A stretch of 64,000 nt of DNA, taken from DATFVA01 sp963774455 (GTDB lineage Bacteria; Bacteroidota; Ignavibacteria; Ignavibacteriales; Ignavibacteriaceae). This document shows, piece after piece, positions 8,316 through 16,670 of the stretch. The notes beneath the pieces were generated by a model. That model searched no databases and was not told the DNA's origin. It saw only the letters and a list, made by a program, of their open reading frames with translations. The position numbers and the translations under genes are program-made. The stretch spans positions 496,001-560,000 of the forward strand of contig CAVZFD010000003.1 of the NCBI GenBank assembly GCA_963774455.1. Direction: 5' to 3'. Within the stretch, counting starts at the first letter, position 1, and each line of letters opens with the position of its first letter.

Positions 8316-9554
8316 TTAGTCGGCGATATACCCTTCAATATTTTCGATTTCGTGGACCGCCCTGATTTTTTTGAAATACTGTAGTGCCTGCTTAAAGCTT
8401 TCTTCGGCTTTATCGAATTTTGACCATTCTTTGTAGAGTATCCCCAGTTCCAGAGAGGTTTCAGCGTAATTAAGTTCGTTATTGTATTCTTTGTTTATGC
8501 GGAGGCTGGTTAAGAGGTAATTTTCAGCGAGGGAATAATTTTTCTGAACCCTTTTGATAATGCCTTCAACCTTATAAATTTCTGCTACCGATAGTTTATC
8601 TTTCGTTTTATAACATATCTCCATTGCTTTATCGGCAAAGGCTTTGGACAATTCCACATCCTGCATCTGAGAGTAAATGAACGCCTTGGTTATATATGAA
8701 ATACCCAGGACTGAAAAGATACTGTCATTTAAGGAAACGGCAATACTTTTATCAAGTTCTTTCAGTGCGTTTGCATATTCTTTTTTCTTTAAATAAGTGA
8801 TGCCAAGATTATGCCTGATCTGTGCCAGTTTGTGATTGTCATTTAGCTGCTGGAAGTTAACAAGTGCGCGGTTATAGTAAAACAGTGCCTGGTCATAATT
8901 GCTGTAAATGTTATTTATAATACCGAGGTTAATTTCGATTTTTCCGATTAGTACAGCGTCCTTTTTATCATCGAGATAGCGAAGACTTTCCTCAAAATGA
9001 TTTGCAGCTTCCGGCAGATCGCCGCGTTCCCCATAAACAGTACCGAGTAAATTTTCACACCGGGCGCAGCCTTTCAGATCATTCTGATTCTTAAACATAA
9101 CGAATGCTTTTTTGGTAAAATCAAAACATTCTGTCCATTTAGCTTCTCTGCTGTATATTTCTCCTATTGAATAACAAGCATTAGCGCCAAGATTGGAAAG
9201 ATTAGGATCTGTTTTACTTTCGGCGATAATTTTCTTATGAGTTTCAATCGCGAATTCATACTCGCCCAGTGAAATTGCGTAGTCGCCCAGGCTGAGAAGG
9301 AGCTCGATGAACCTGATCTTCACGAGTTTCTGTTCTGCTAGGGTTGTAATTACCTGGAACTGGAATTCTTTGAGATATGAATCCGAGAGGTCGACTTCAA
9401 TCTGTTTTCGTTCTTTCTGCTTTATTTCAGGGGAATCTGTTTTGCTTAGCTTTTTCTTTAAAATATTTCTTTTAAGTTCCGAAATATCTTTTTCGGAAAA
9501 GAAACCTGCCAGGATATCTTCAAGAGATAAATATTTATTTAGTCCTGCTGCCAC
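8316..9554 (-). CDS. cytoplasmic tetratricopeptide repeat protein
   Basis: The 412-residue product has no signal peptide. Residues about 95-405 consist of eight to nine TPR units of the Rapsyn/AfsR style, such as ISLGEYEFAIETHKKIIAES, RGDLPEAANHFEESLRYL, NYDQALFYYNRALVNFQQL and KFDKAEESFKQALQYFKKI. The first 95 residues are a lysine-rich helical region. The predicted start is GTG at 9554 without a clear ribosome site, so the true N-terminus may differ. No enzymatic domain is attached; it is probably a protein-interaction scaffold. A lipoprotein gene lies 84 bases upstream on the same strand. Confidence 0.82.
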   Translation of the reverse strand: MAAGLNKYLSLEDILAGFFSEKDISELKRNILKKKLSKTDSPEIKQKERKQIEVDLSDSYLKEFQFQVITTLAEQKLVKIRFIELLLSLGDYAISLGEYEFAIETHKKIIAESKTDPNLSNLGANACYSIGEIYSREAKWTECFDFTKKAFVMFKNQNDLKGCARCENLLGTVYGERGDLPEAANHFEESLRYLDDKKDAVLIGKIEINLGIINNIYSNYDQALFYYNRALVNFQQLNDNHKLAQIRHNLGITYLKKKEYANALKELDKSIAVSLNDSIFSVLGISYITKAFIYSQMQDVELSKAFADKAMEICYKTKDKLSVAEIYKVEGIIKRVQKNYSLAENYLLTSLRINKEYNNELNYAETSLELGILYKEWSKFDKAEESFKQALQYFKKIRAVHEIENIEGYIAD

Positions 9555-9638
9555 AGTGGTTCGTCTTAAAATATTTTAAAAAATGCGAAAGGATAACATT
9601 TAAATTGTTATCCTTTCACCGGTTCATAATTATGTAAT

Positions 9639-10205
9639 TTATCTGGCGTAAGCCCAGCGTGAAAAGTGAGGAAGCTGTGCATTGTCTACGCTCAATGTAC
9701 CTGTTGAGTTATCAACTTTTACACCGTTATTAACAGTCGGAGTCAGGTTACCGCTCTGATCGACATAATAAAATTCAACGTCATCAGGATTTATACCGCT
9801 TAAGTCAAGACCAGTAATTTTGAGATTAAGTATAACAGGCTCATTAAAGGTCATTGATGGGAAAAAATCTACCCCTGCCTCGTCGCTTACCTGCATTGTA
9901 ATTTCCCTTGAATCAGCAAATGAACTATTTGCCGGTACAGTTAATCTGCAGTCAATATCAACTGTTTTCCCGTTTGATGCCTGGTAACTTTTAACGAGAT
10001 GTATTTCACCTCCTGAAATTCCGCTAATTGTCTGTGAAGATGTGAAAACATCCTCGACATTCATATCTGCTTTATCCGGAAGCATAATAATGGTTTTAGG
10101 CTGAGTTTTGTCAATTCTGTTAACCGGTCCGGTTACGTTACTTTCCTGCATGCACCCGACAAATGAGAGTAACAATAAAGCAACTAGATAAGATAACTTC
10201 CGCAT
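9639..10205 (-). CDS. small putative lipoprotein, unknown function
   Basis: The start is taken at the ATG at 10205 (188 residues) because it follows AGAAGGGCGAG and opens a signal peptide ending in the lipobox FVGC; the longer frame from 10247 would place charged residues before it. After the lipidated cysteine comes a linker and then a beta-rich domain: AGVDFFPSMTFNEPVILNL, then a region ending HFSRWAYAR. This pattern of a ZU5-like strand block and a final HFS/HYS segment is seen in hypothetical exported proteins of the Bacteroidota, but the family is not identified with certainty. It probably faces the periplasm. Confidence 0.75.
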   Translation of the reverse strand: MRKLSYLVALLLLSFVGCMQESNVTGPVNRIDKTQPKTIIMLPDKADMNVEDVFTSSQTISGISGGEIHLVKSYQASNGKTVDIDCRLTVPANSSFADSREITMQVSDEAGVDFFPSMTFNEPVILNLKITGLDLSGINPDDVEFYYVDQSGNLTPTVNNGVKVDNSTGTLSVDNAQLPHFSRWAYAR

Positions 10206-10545
10206 TTTTTCTCGCCCTTCTTTTATTTGTATAAATTTTGTTTTCAATTGCTTTCTCTGATTGAAATATGTGTTAACAGAAAGCCAATGATTATGCCACC
10301 GGCGTGTTTGTAAATGTTACTTACTGAATTTTTTGTGATAAAAACTTCGGTAACTTTTACAGTGGTTTTGTGAAATTATTACTGTGGCTTTTTGAGATGA
10401 AGGTAGAGAACTGTTACGCTATGAAACAATTGTTTTCAGATGTGGGATGCGATTCGGGCAATAAATAAATGGTTAAAGAGGATTATCCGTATAACTTCTG
10501 TTTAAATAAGCACTTGCATCGGCTGATCATAGTGCTGAATTATTT
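10206..10545. other. 340-base intergenic region
   Basis: This AT-rich stretch lies upstream of the lipoprotein gene and downstream of the hydrolase gene. No gene is supported. TTACAGTGG and TTACTGTGG appear close together near 10360-10390 as an imperfect repeat, possibly part of a promoter region. Confidence 0.5.
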
Positions 10546-11115
10546 CTATTTAACGATTTTTGAAATCTGTCTGAACTCATCTGTACCGCAGACATTCAAT
10601 AATTCGAACAGAATAGCCTCTGTTGTTGTGATCTCAGCCCCATGGTGTCTCATTCTGTCAATCGCAATAAGGTAGTCAAATTCATTTCTGGATGAGATTG
10701 CGTCAGCTGCAACATTCACCTGGAAGTCGTTTGCGAGGAGGTCGAGGATAGTCTGCTGCACACAAACGTGTGCTTCAATTCCCGCTACAACCACCTGCAA
10801 AGCATTATTATCTTTGAGTCGTGGAAAAAGATTTCCGGCCCCGGAGCAGCTGAACGTCATTTTTTGTATAGAACTTAAACCTTCTAATTCCTTAAGAAGT
10901 GCAGCCGATGTATTTCCCAGTCCTTTTGGATACTGTTCTGTATAAAAGATAGGAATGTTAAGGATCTTAAATCCCTTTATGAGTTTAAGACTGTTATTTA
11001 TAACCTGAGTGGGTTTATCCATCACAGACAGTATTTTTTCCTGGATATCAATAAGCAGTAGGGCGGTGGTATCTCTTTTTAGTATTTTTTCATTGTATTT
11101 GACGGTCGACTCCAT
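10546..11115 (-). CDS. isochorismatase-fold cysteine hydrolase
   Basis: The start is taken at the ATG at 11115 (189 residues), just behind AGGTG; the longer frame from 11169 would overlap the upstream gene. The isochorismatase-like triad is visible as D23 (LLLIDIQE), K85 (QKMTFSC) and C118 (GIEAHVCVQQT), with the cis-peptide region AGIEAHVC. Overall length and motifs resemble the YcaC/ISOC subgroup, whose members are amidohydrolases of mostly unknown substrate. It follows the C39-like peptidase gene by 16 bases on the same strand, so they are likely one transcript. It should not be read as a siderophore isochorismatase, since no such pathway is nearby. Confidence 0.9.
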   Translation of the reverse strand: MESTVKYNEKILKRDTTALLLIDIQEKILSVMDKPTQVINNSLKLIKGFKILNIPIFYTEQYPKGLGNTSAALLKELEGLSSIQKMTFSCSGAGNLFPRLKDNNALQVVVAGIEAHVCVQQTILDLLANDFQVNVAADAISSRNEFDYLIAIDRMRHHGAEITTTEAILFELLNVCGTDEFRQISKIVK

Positions 11116-11131
11116 AATGCACCTATTAAGT

Positions 11132-11968
11132 TTAATAAATTGGGTCCATTCCATACTTACCGCAGGCATACATCATAAGTAAAGCAGAAAGATCAACAAG
11201 AGTTTTCTTCTGGTCCTCGGTGTGGATTACAAGGTTATAGACTTCGGAAACAAACCTCATATTCTTCAGTATTTTCTTAAGTTCTTCATAACCCGGCTGG
11301 CCATGCCAGTTCGCTACTTCCTCAACTAGCATTTTTTCGTGCCTTCTAAGAAACTCAGCGAAAGAGATTGATCTGGTAATGTGCGAAGTCCGTGGTCTGC
11401 ACATAGTAATAAGATCATTAAAATAAGTGTCCCACTTTTCAGCAAGCATACGGTTACTGTCGCGCATTACGTATCGGGCTTTCTCCAGCGAGAATCTTGC
11501 TTTTGTGCGGGGTTTAAATTTGGACAGGAGGGCGTACCCGTCGTAGCTGATATAATCGGTCTCATCATCAATATATTTCCATCTTTTCGTAAGTTGCCGC
11601 GCAGAGTAAATAACGATAACCTTATCAAGACCGCTATCGACCACAATAAACTTTCCCTGCTGTTCGTTTATCACAGTGAACCAGTGTTCCCAGTTATCGA
11701 CGCTTAAAATGCAGGGGTACCCGGCTTTGAGGTGATCGCTGAGAGCTTTTATCGCTTCGTCGGGAGTTTCACGCCGGAAATATTTCATCTTACAGTCATA
11801 TGTTTTTGCAGCCTTGGCTAATCCTATTTCATCCGTACCGTACCACCATGTGCTGCCGGCGCGTTTTGCTATCTCTCTTTCGTTTTCAAATCTGCCCAGC
11901 ATTACAAGGGCATATTTTAGAGCGAAAGGACCGCATTGGTATTTATAAGGTTGGGGGTAAAAGCTCAT
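11132..11968 (-). CDS. C39-like (papain-fold) cysteine peptidase domain protein
   Basis: The first 130 of 278 residues look like a C39-family peptidase. C12 sits in YQCGPFALKYAL, the usual Gln-Cys-Gly start of the catalytic helix; H95 in NWEHWFTVI and D111 in VVDSGLD complete a plausible triad. There is no membrane or ABC domain, unlike bacteriocin-exporter C39 peptidases, and no signal peptide, so it is probably cytoplasmic. The remaining 150 residues are helical and not recognised. It is divergent, with a 96-base gap, from an ATP-grasp ligase and co-directional with an isochorismatase-fold hydrolase. It could cut or ligate a small peptide or amide made by the ligase; that is inference. Confidence 0.75.
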   Translation of the reverse strand: MSFYPQPYKYQCGPFALKYALVMLGRFENEREIAKRAGSTWWYGTDEIGLAKAAKTYDCKMKYFRRETPDEAIKALSDHLKAGYPCILSVDNWEHWFTVINEQQGKFIVVDSGLDKVIVIYSARQLTKRWKYIDDETDYISYDGYALLSKFKPRTKARFSLEKARYVMRDSNRMLAEKWDTYFNDLITMCRPRTSHITRSISFAEFLRRHEKMLVEEVANWHGQPGYEELKKILKNMRFVSEVYNLVIHTEDQKKTLVDLSALLMMYACGKYGMDPIY

Positions 11969-12064
11969 ACATCCGTAATTTTTGTGATTTAATTTAATGA
12001 ATACATAACTTTAAATCATTATCATAATTTTGTGAGACGGCCGATTTTCATTATTTTTATTTTT

Positions 12065-13135
12065 ATGAGTAAGAGAAAAACCAAAGTTGCAGTTGTATTT
12101 AACGAGGCTCAGCCCGATTTCTATGTCAAATCTGTTGAACACGAAATCAAGGAACTTGATTTCATCCCATATTTTGAAGTTGAAGAGCTTACGCCGATCG
12201 AAGAATATGAGCATATGGCGGAAAAGTTGTCTAAAACCGGACTCGAAGCATATCCTCTGAACATTTTTGATGACCTTAGAACACTTGTTAAAGACATAAA
12301 TACAAATAAGCCTGATGTAATTTTCAATTTTATGGAACTTTACAAAGAAAATGCCAGGCTTGAGATGAATATTGTCGGTATACTGGAACTGCTTGGGATA
12401 CCCTACACCGGCGCCCCGCCTATGGCTCTTGCAAACTGCCAGAGCAAGGTACTGGCCAAGAGAATTCTGAATTCATACGGAATAAGAACGGCAAGATTCA
12501 TACTTATTAATAAAATTCAGAAAAGTTACAGGCACGGCCTCAGATATCCTCTTATTATAAAACCGGCATTTGAGGATGCGAGTGTCGGTATTGAGAACAG
12601 TTCTATTGTGGAAGACAGTCGGAGTTTAAGGGATAGGGTTAATTACGTTCTTACAATCTTTCAACAACCGGCATTGGTTGAGGAGTTTATTGAGGGAAGG
12701 GAGCTGAATGTAGCGGTGATGGGCGACGATGAACCCAAAGCGCTGCCCATCAGTGAAATTGATTTCAGTGAAATGCCCGATCATCTATATAATATAGTAA
12801 GCTACCAGGCGAAGTGGGATCCGAACCATGAAGCGTATCATAAAACTATTCCCAGCTGTCCCGCCAAGCTACCCAAACGAATCGAAAAGAAGGCGAAGGA
12901 AATGGCGGTTGATGCTTTCAAGATAATGGGCTGCCGCGATTATGCCAGGGTGGATATGCGGCTTTCGAAGGACAATGAACTTTATGTGCTTGAGGTGAAC
13001 CCGAATCCTGATCTCACAGAAAGCGCTGGGTTTATGCGCTCTGCTGAGGCCGCGGGTTATAGTTATGTGAGAACACTTCGGAATATTATAGGGTTTGCGA
13101 AAAAAAGAGGGAAGCTGGCAGGTTCAATCAATTGA
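12065..13135 (+). CDS. ATP-grasp ligase, D-alanine-D-alanine ligase-like
   Basis: The start is set at the ATG at 12065 (356 residues, MSKRKTKVAVVFNEAQ); an in-frame GTG at 12032 adds an unlikely hydrophobic leader. The N-terminal preATP domain is followed by a region resembling Ddl (NFMELYKENARLEMN, IPYTGAPPMALANCQSK), then the ATP-grasp core with LIIKPAFEDASVGI, VEEFIEGRELNVAVMG and the metal-binding LEVNPNPDL. It is more diverged than a housekeeping Ddl and is not near murein genes. These enzymes join a carboxylate to an amine. The divergent C39-like peptidase and the hydrolase suggest an amide- or peptide-making pathway. Confidence 0.87.
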   Translation: MSKRKTKVAVVFNEAQPDFYVKSVEHEIKELDFIPYFEVEELTPIEEYEHMAEKLSKTGLEAYPLNIFDDLRTLVKDINTNKPDVIFNFMELYKENARLEMNIVGILELLGIPYTGAPPMALANCQSKVLAKRILNSYGIRTARFILINKIQKSYRHGLRYPLIIKPAFEDASVGIENSSIVEDSRSLRDRVNYVLTIFQQPALVEEFIEGRELNVAVMGDDEPKALPISEIDFSEMPDHLYNIVSYQAKWDPNHEAYHKTIPSCPAKLPKRIEKKAKEMAVDAFKIMGCRDYARVDMRLSKDNELYVLEVNPNPDLTESAGFMRSAEAAGYSYVRTLRNIIGFAKKRGKLAGSIN

Positions 13136-13275
13136 TTGTGTGATGCTGTCTGATGTTCCAATCCTTTTGTAGCAGAACTTATTTCATTTAAGCCTTTTGT
13201 CCCGCGCCTCTTCAGCCGCTTCTTCGAACACTGATTACTCATTGCAGCCGGATATTATCATAGCCACCCCTTATG

Positions 13276-13297
13276 GCCGTCGGATAAATCCGACGGC
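13276..13297. terminator. perfect 9-bp hairpin between convergent genes
   Basis: GCCGTCGGA (13276-13284) pairs perfectly with TCCGACGGC (13289-13297) around a TAAA loop. It lies between the convergent ATP-grasp and DUF6580 genes, 140 bases past the ligase stop. There is no T-run on either side, so it could be a REP-like palindrome or an mRNA-stabilising hairpin instead of an intrinsic terminator. Confidence 0.5.
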
Positions 13298-13321
13298 AAT
13301 GATGGCAATGTGATCAAAAGC

Positions 13322-13852
13322 TTAAGAGTGAATCGGCGCAAGCTGTGGAAATTTCATCTTTGCTAATTCGAATAATCCGAACATTACGCCTGAATAAAAT
13401 AGGTTCCCGGCTAAGTTATAACCGAAGAATGGGATGGCTGCTGTGTAGCATGCTGCTAGTCCTGACGCCGTCATCGGGTACATTACATCTGTCATCCAGA
13501 ACGCAAAGTTGGTGATTACGAAAAACAAAACGGCCGCCGTTAATGAAGCAAGAACGATATTTGAAACTTTTTTCTTCTGAATCATTGTCATTCCTATGAC
13601 CACCATAAGAGCGAATGCGAAATAAACAGACAGGATGGTGGAATGAAATCCGAGAAAGAGGTCTGTTAAGAACATAGCAATCAATGGGACGGCAAAGGCC
13701 AGCTTTTTGTTGGTAAAGTATGCTCCGCCAAAAAGAGCCATAGCTCCGACTGCAGTAAAGTTAGGCAGATGGGGAATAAACCTGGTGAATGCTGCCGCTG
13801 CAATCATTGCACAGAGAAACAGGAACCTGGGTGATAATAACTTTGAATTCAT
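13322..13852 (-). CDS. DUF6580-type membrane protein, possible B12-related S-component
   Basis: The 176-residue product has about five to six membrane segments and the pattern TRFIPHLPNFTAVGAMALFGGAYF, typical of the family annotated DUF6580, whose size and topology resemble substrate-binding S-components of ECF vitamin transporters. AAGGAG precedes the ATG. It lies 97 bases downstream of the BtuB-type receptor on the same strand, so it probably shares the cobalamin riboswitch. The natural inference is a role in inner-membrane uptake of cobalamin, a precursor or cobalt. No ECF ATPase or T-component is adjacent, and no membrane topology was computed. Confidence 0.75.
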   Translation of the reverse strand: MNSKLLSPRFLFLCAMIAAAAFTRFIPHLPNFTAVGAMALFGGAYFTNKKLAFAVPLIAMFLTDLFLGFHSTILSVYFAFALMVVIGMTMIQKKKVSNIVLASLTAAVLFFVITNFAFWMTDVMYPMTASGLAACYTAAIPFFGYNLAGNLFYSGVMFGLFELAKMKFPQLAPIHS

Positions 13853-13949
13853 TTCATTACTCCTTCCAGAAATAATATTATAAAAGTTACATTCTTTATT
13901 TAATTAACATTAAAGATAAAGCATCAGAAGTTCAAAATCCTGATCTTTA

Positions 13950-15902
13950 TCATAATTTCAGTTTAAATCCTCCATAAAGTGAAAGTCCGGGAGAAGCGTA
14001 ACCATAGACTTCCTCATAATAATCGTCTGCAATATTATTAACCTTCGCGAAAACCTGCAGGTAGCTCAGCACGTCATATGAAGCAGCAGCATTAACAAGG
14101 AAGTAGCTGCCGAGCTTCACTCTATTTGATCCCAAGGCAGTAAAAATTTTATCATCCCGCTCGCCGACGTAGGCAGCATCAAAATGCAAGTTAAATTTTT
14201 CAAGGAAGCTGTAGTTGGCGCTGAATTCACCCTTATGCTCGGGTCTTCTTAACAGCGGCAGGTTTTTATCGGGTGAATTGGCGCTAAGGTCTTTTGTTTT
14301 TGTGTTTGTATAGCTAAGCTTAAGCGTAAGACCCGCGGCAGGTTTTGCGGTGACAAAAAATTCCACGCCGTAACTCTCCGCCTGGTTGATGTTGATAGTT
14401 TTGAAGTTCGAATCAAAACCGAAGAGGTCTTCAAACTTATTGCTGAAGTATGTTATACCAGCAGTTATACGGTTATCCCAGGCATACTGTTCAAAGCCGG
14501 CATCCCAGCCCGAGCTTTTTTCCGGCTGAAGACTCTCGTTGCCAAAGGCGGGATCAAAAAGATAGAAGAGGGAAGGCGCTTTAAAGCCGGTGCCGTAGGT
14601 GGCTTTTAATTTTGTCCCGGTTTCCCATATCATCAGTGCGGGTGCGAGTCTGAATGTAACTGCATCGCCGAACTTATCATGATTATCGTACCTTACTCCA
14701 AGATTAAAGAATATTCGGTCGGATATATTGCTCTGTTCTTCTGCAAAAAATCCTTTTGTTGTGGATGACCGTGTAGGGAAGTTGCTTACAAAATTGCCGG
14801 TCAGCGAATTAATAAAATAATTACTCAGTGCTGTTTCTCTCTCGTGCTCTGCCCCAACGGTAAGAGAAAAAGGTTTTGCGAAGTTAAAGGTATTCTGTAT
14901 ATCGAACTTAATCTTTTTACCGTCGTACATACTTCTTGAAGTGGCGGGGTTATACAGCGTTGAATCAAAACTATATTTCCTTACGTTCCTCATATAAGAA
15001 ACGCCGGCTTTACCGTTCCAGGTATTTTTATAATCGGAGAAGCTGGTTTCCATTCTGAAGATATTTTCGTCGAGGTTGTAAACATACGTCGGATCATCTC
15101 CAAAAGGGCCTCCCCACTGATCATAACCTGCTTCACCGCCGGTATGCTGGTAGAACAGGTTCAGCTGGAAATCGTTATCAATGTTGATTCCTGCCTTAAC
15201 AGACCCGGTAAAGTTTGATGCACCGTCCTTTTCAGTATTTCCATACCTGGCAGCGGCAGATGAAAATCCGTTTGTCTTCATCCGGTTGAGGTTCACCTGA
15301 TAATTGAAAATATCATAAGTTCCGCTCAGTCCTCCGTTAAGCTTATAGGTATTGTAGGTTCCGCCCTCGGCCGAAAGGGAATACTTATTCCTGCCTTCAC
15401 CGGTCTTTGTAATAATATTAATTACTCCGGCCAGCGCGTCCGATCCGTACAAAGTACTCTGTGGACCGCGAAGGATCTCTATTCGTTCAACATTATCTGT
15501 GGGGAGATTTGAAAAATCGTAGGTGTTTCCGGGATCGCCGGGCATATTCATTTCGATGCCGTCAATAAGCACCAGAGTATGCTCAGAACCTCCGCCGCGC
15601 ATATATACACTTGCAAGCTTGCCAGGTCCGCCCTGCTGAACGACGTTCACGCCATACTCACCCCGCAGAAGATCGAGAACATTATCCTTCTTCGAGTTAA
15701 CTATTTCGGCTGAATCGATAATGGTTATTGAATTTGCCAGTTCGATTAGGGGTGTTTCAGTCCTGGTTGCTGTCACAACCACATCTGACATTTTATAGTA
15801 CCCCGTTGAATCACCCTTCCTGATTATGCTGTTCTGCGAATAAATGCCAGAACAGAGGAAGGCTAATGCCAGTCCTGTTAAGAGAAGTTTCTGTAAATAC
15901 AT
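13950..15902 (-). CDS. btuB: TonB-dependent outer membrane receptor, BtuB type (cobalamin uptake)
   Basis: The 650-residue product has a signal peptide (ending near CSGIYSQ), a TonB box region (MSDVVVTATRTETP), a plug domain with VYMRGGGSEHTLVLIDGIEM and ILRGPQSTLYGSDALAGVINI, and a 22-strand-type barrel ending in a terminal aromatic strand (LYGGFKLKL). Length and plug resemble BtuB. The decisive context is the cobalamin riboswitch directly upstream on the same strand. It would import cobalamin or a related corrinoid using TonB energy. BtuF, C and D and the TonB system are not in the window. Confidence 0.92.
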   Translation of the reverse strand: MYLQKLLLTGLALAFLCSGIYSQNSIIRKGDSTGYYKMSDVVVTATRTETPLIELANSITIIDSAEIVNSKKDNVLDLLRGEYGVNVVQQGGPGKLASVYMRGGGSEHTLVLIDGIEMNMPGDPGNTYDFSNLPTDNVERIEILRGPQSTLYGSDALAGVINIITKTGEGRNKYSLSAEGGTYNTYKLNGGLSGTYDIFNYQVNLNRMKTNGFSSAAARYGNTEKDGASNFTGSVKAGINIDNDFQLNLFYQHTGGEAGYDQWGGPFGDDPTYVYNLDENIFRMETSFSDYKNTWNGKAGVSYMRNVRKYSFDSTLYNPATSRSMYDGKKIKFDIQNTFNFAKPFSLTVGAEHERETALSNYFINSLTGNFVSNFPTRSSTTKGFFAEEQSNISDRIFFNLGVRYDNHDKFGDAVTFRLAPALMIWETGTKLKATYGTGFKAPSLFYLFDPAFGNESLQPEKSSGWDAGFEQYAWDNRITAGITYFSNKFEDLFGFDSNFKTININQAESYGVEFFVTAKPAAGLTLKLSYTNTKTKDLSANSPDKNLPLLRRPEHKGEFSANYSFLEKFNLHFDAAYVGERDDKIFTALGSNRVKLGSYFLVNAAASYDVLSYLQVFAKVNNIADDYYEEVYGYASPGLSLYGGFKLKL

Positions 15903-15936
15903 GAAGTTACTCCTGTAAAAAGATATAAGTAACTTC
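15903..15936 (-). promoter_or_regulatory. hairpin covering the btuB ribosome binding site
   Basis: On the minus strand GAAGTTACT (15936-15928) and AGTAACTTC (15911-15903) form a perfect 9-bp stem ending at the btuB ATG. The AGGAG ribosome site (15914-15910) is half inside the 3' arm. This is the expected form of a translational expression platform for the riboswitch about 60 bases upstream: the stem would block initiation when it forms. Confidence 0.6.
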
Positions 15937-15995
15937 GTGGGGGATTAAACGAATTGATTGGTCATTCGTAATCTAACCTCACCCGCGAAGGTCGA

Positions 15996-16125
15996 TTTAG
16001 TTCCATACGGCAGGTTTCCTGGCTTGGCTATGCAATTAAAAATTGCTTCGCTTTACAGTTGCGCGTCAGCTCCGGATTCTAACCGGATTCCCTATAATTC
16101 CCGTTCTAACCGGGACACCGTAATA
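15996..16125 (-). ncRNA. cobalamin (AdoCbl) riboswitch upstream of btuB
   Basis: Read on the minus strand, the element begins with CGGTGTCCCGG, continues with GGGAATCCGG, GAATCCGGAGCTGACGCGC and CAACTGTAA, and ends with the B12 box GCCAGGAAACCTGCC at about 16009-16025. These are the conserved blocks of the cobalamin riboswitch in the right order. The 60-100 bases between the B12 box and the btuB ATG contain a start-site hairpin. It should lower btuB, and probably DUF6580, expression when cobalamin is plentiful. Ends are approximate. Confidence 0.93.
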
Positions 16126-16283
16126 ATTTGAAAGAACAAACTGAATATAGAAGAGAATATTCAAAAAATCAAAATTCACTGGCTGCATCTGATTTTCCGC
16201 GCTCCGCACTGGGCACTATGCTACTTTCCATCACATAGGCGCGGGACAATTAAAATTATATTGTTTCAAAATATGGATTTTAA

Positions 16284-16670
16284 TTGAGCATTGGACTTCA
16301 GATAACCTGGTTGTTTATACTTGCGCTCCCTGTTGCCGCAATAGCGTGGATGGTCACCCACGAAGAAATTTTCAGGGAATTAAATGAATTTTGTGTAAGA
16401 AAAAGTAAAACTTCGGGTTCTTTACTGGTAAGGAAGTTTTTCTTCCTGTTTACCTGCGAGTACTGCTTCAGCCATTATATAGTAGTTATTTTGCTGGTGA
16501 TAACCGGGTTCAGGATGCTGTTCCCGGACTGGAGGGGCTTCATCATTTCCGGCTTTTCACTAGTTTGGATAGCAAATCTTTATATGAGCATTTACGCCCA
16601 TCTGAGGCTCAACATCAAAAAAGAGAGAATCGATATCGAAACGGAAGAAAAAAACCTCAACCGGAAATAA
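16284..16670 (+). CDS. small membrane protein with a CxxC motif, unknown function
   Basis: The 128-residue product has an N-terminal membrane helix (about 5-25), a central motif TCEYCFSHY followed by a second helix (about 66-80) and a third (about 86-105), then a charged tail. The CxxC beside a membrane helix resembles DUF1360-like small membrane proteins and could bind metal or form a disulfide, but no function is known. The start is a TTG immediately after an in-frame stop and has no clear ribosome site, so the N-terminus is uncertain; the next in-frame ATG (16350) would remove the first helix. It stands alone between the riboswitch and the ABC operon. Confidence 0.6.
   Translation: MSIGLQITWLFILALPVAAIAWMVTHEEIFRELNEFCVRKSKTSGSLLVRKFFFLFTCEYCFSHYIVVILLVITGFRMLFPDWRGFIISGFSLVWIANLYMSIYAHLRLNIKKERIDIETEEKNLNRK

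Noticed and set aside
10469..10675. Plus-strand ORF of 68 codons
   Set aside because: It overlaps the 3' end of the isochorismatase-fold gene in antisense and has no domain or ribosome site.
7808..13140. Recurring CAATTGATTG-type palindromes (7808, 13127, 15950)
   Set aside because: They are short, AT-rich and partly inside or at the ends of genes; three loose copies do not exceed what base composition could give.
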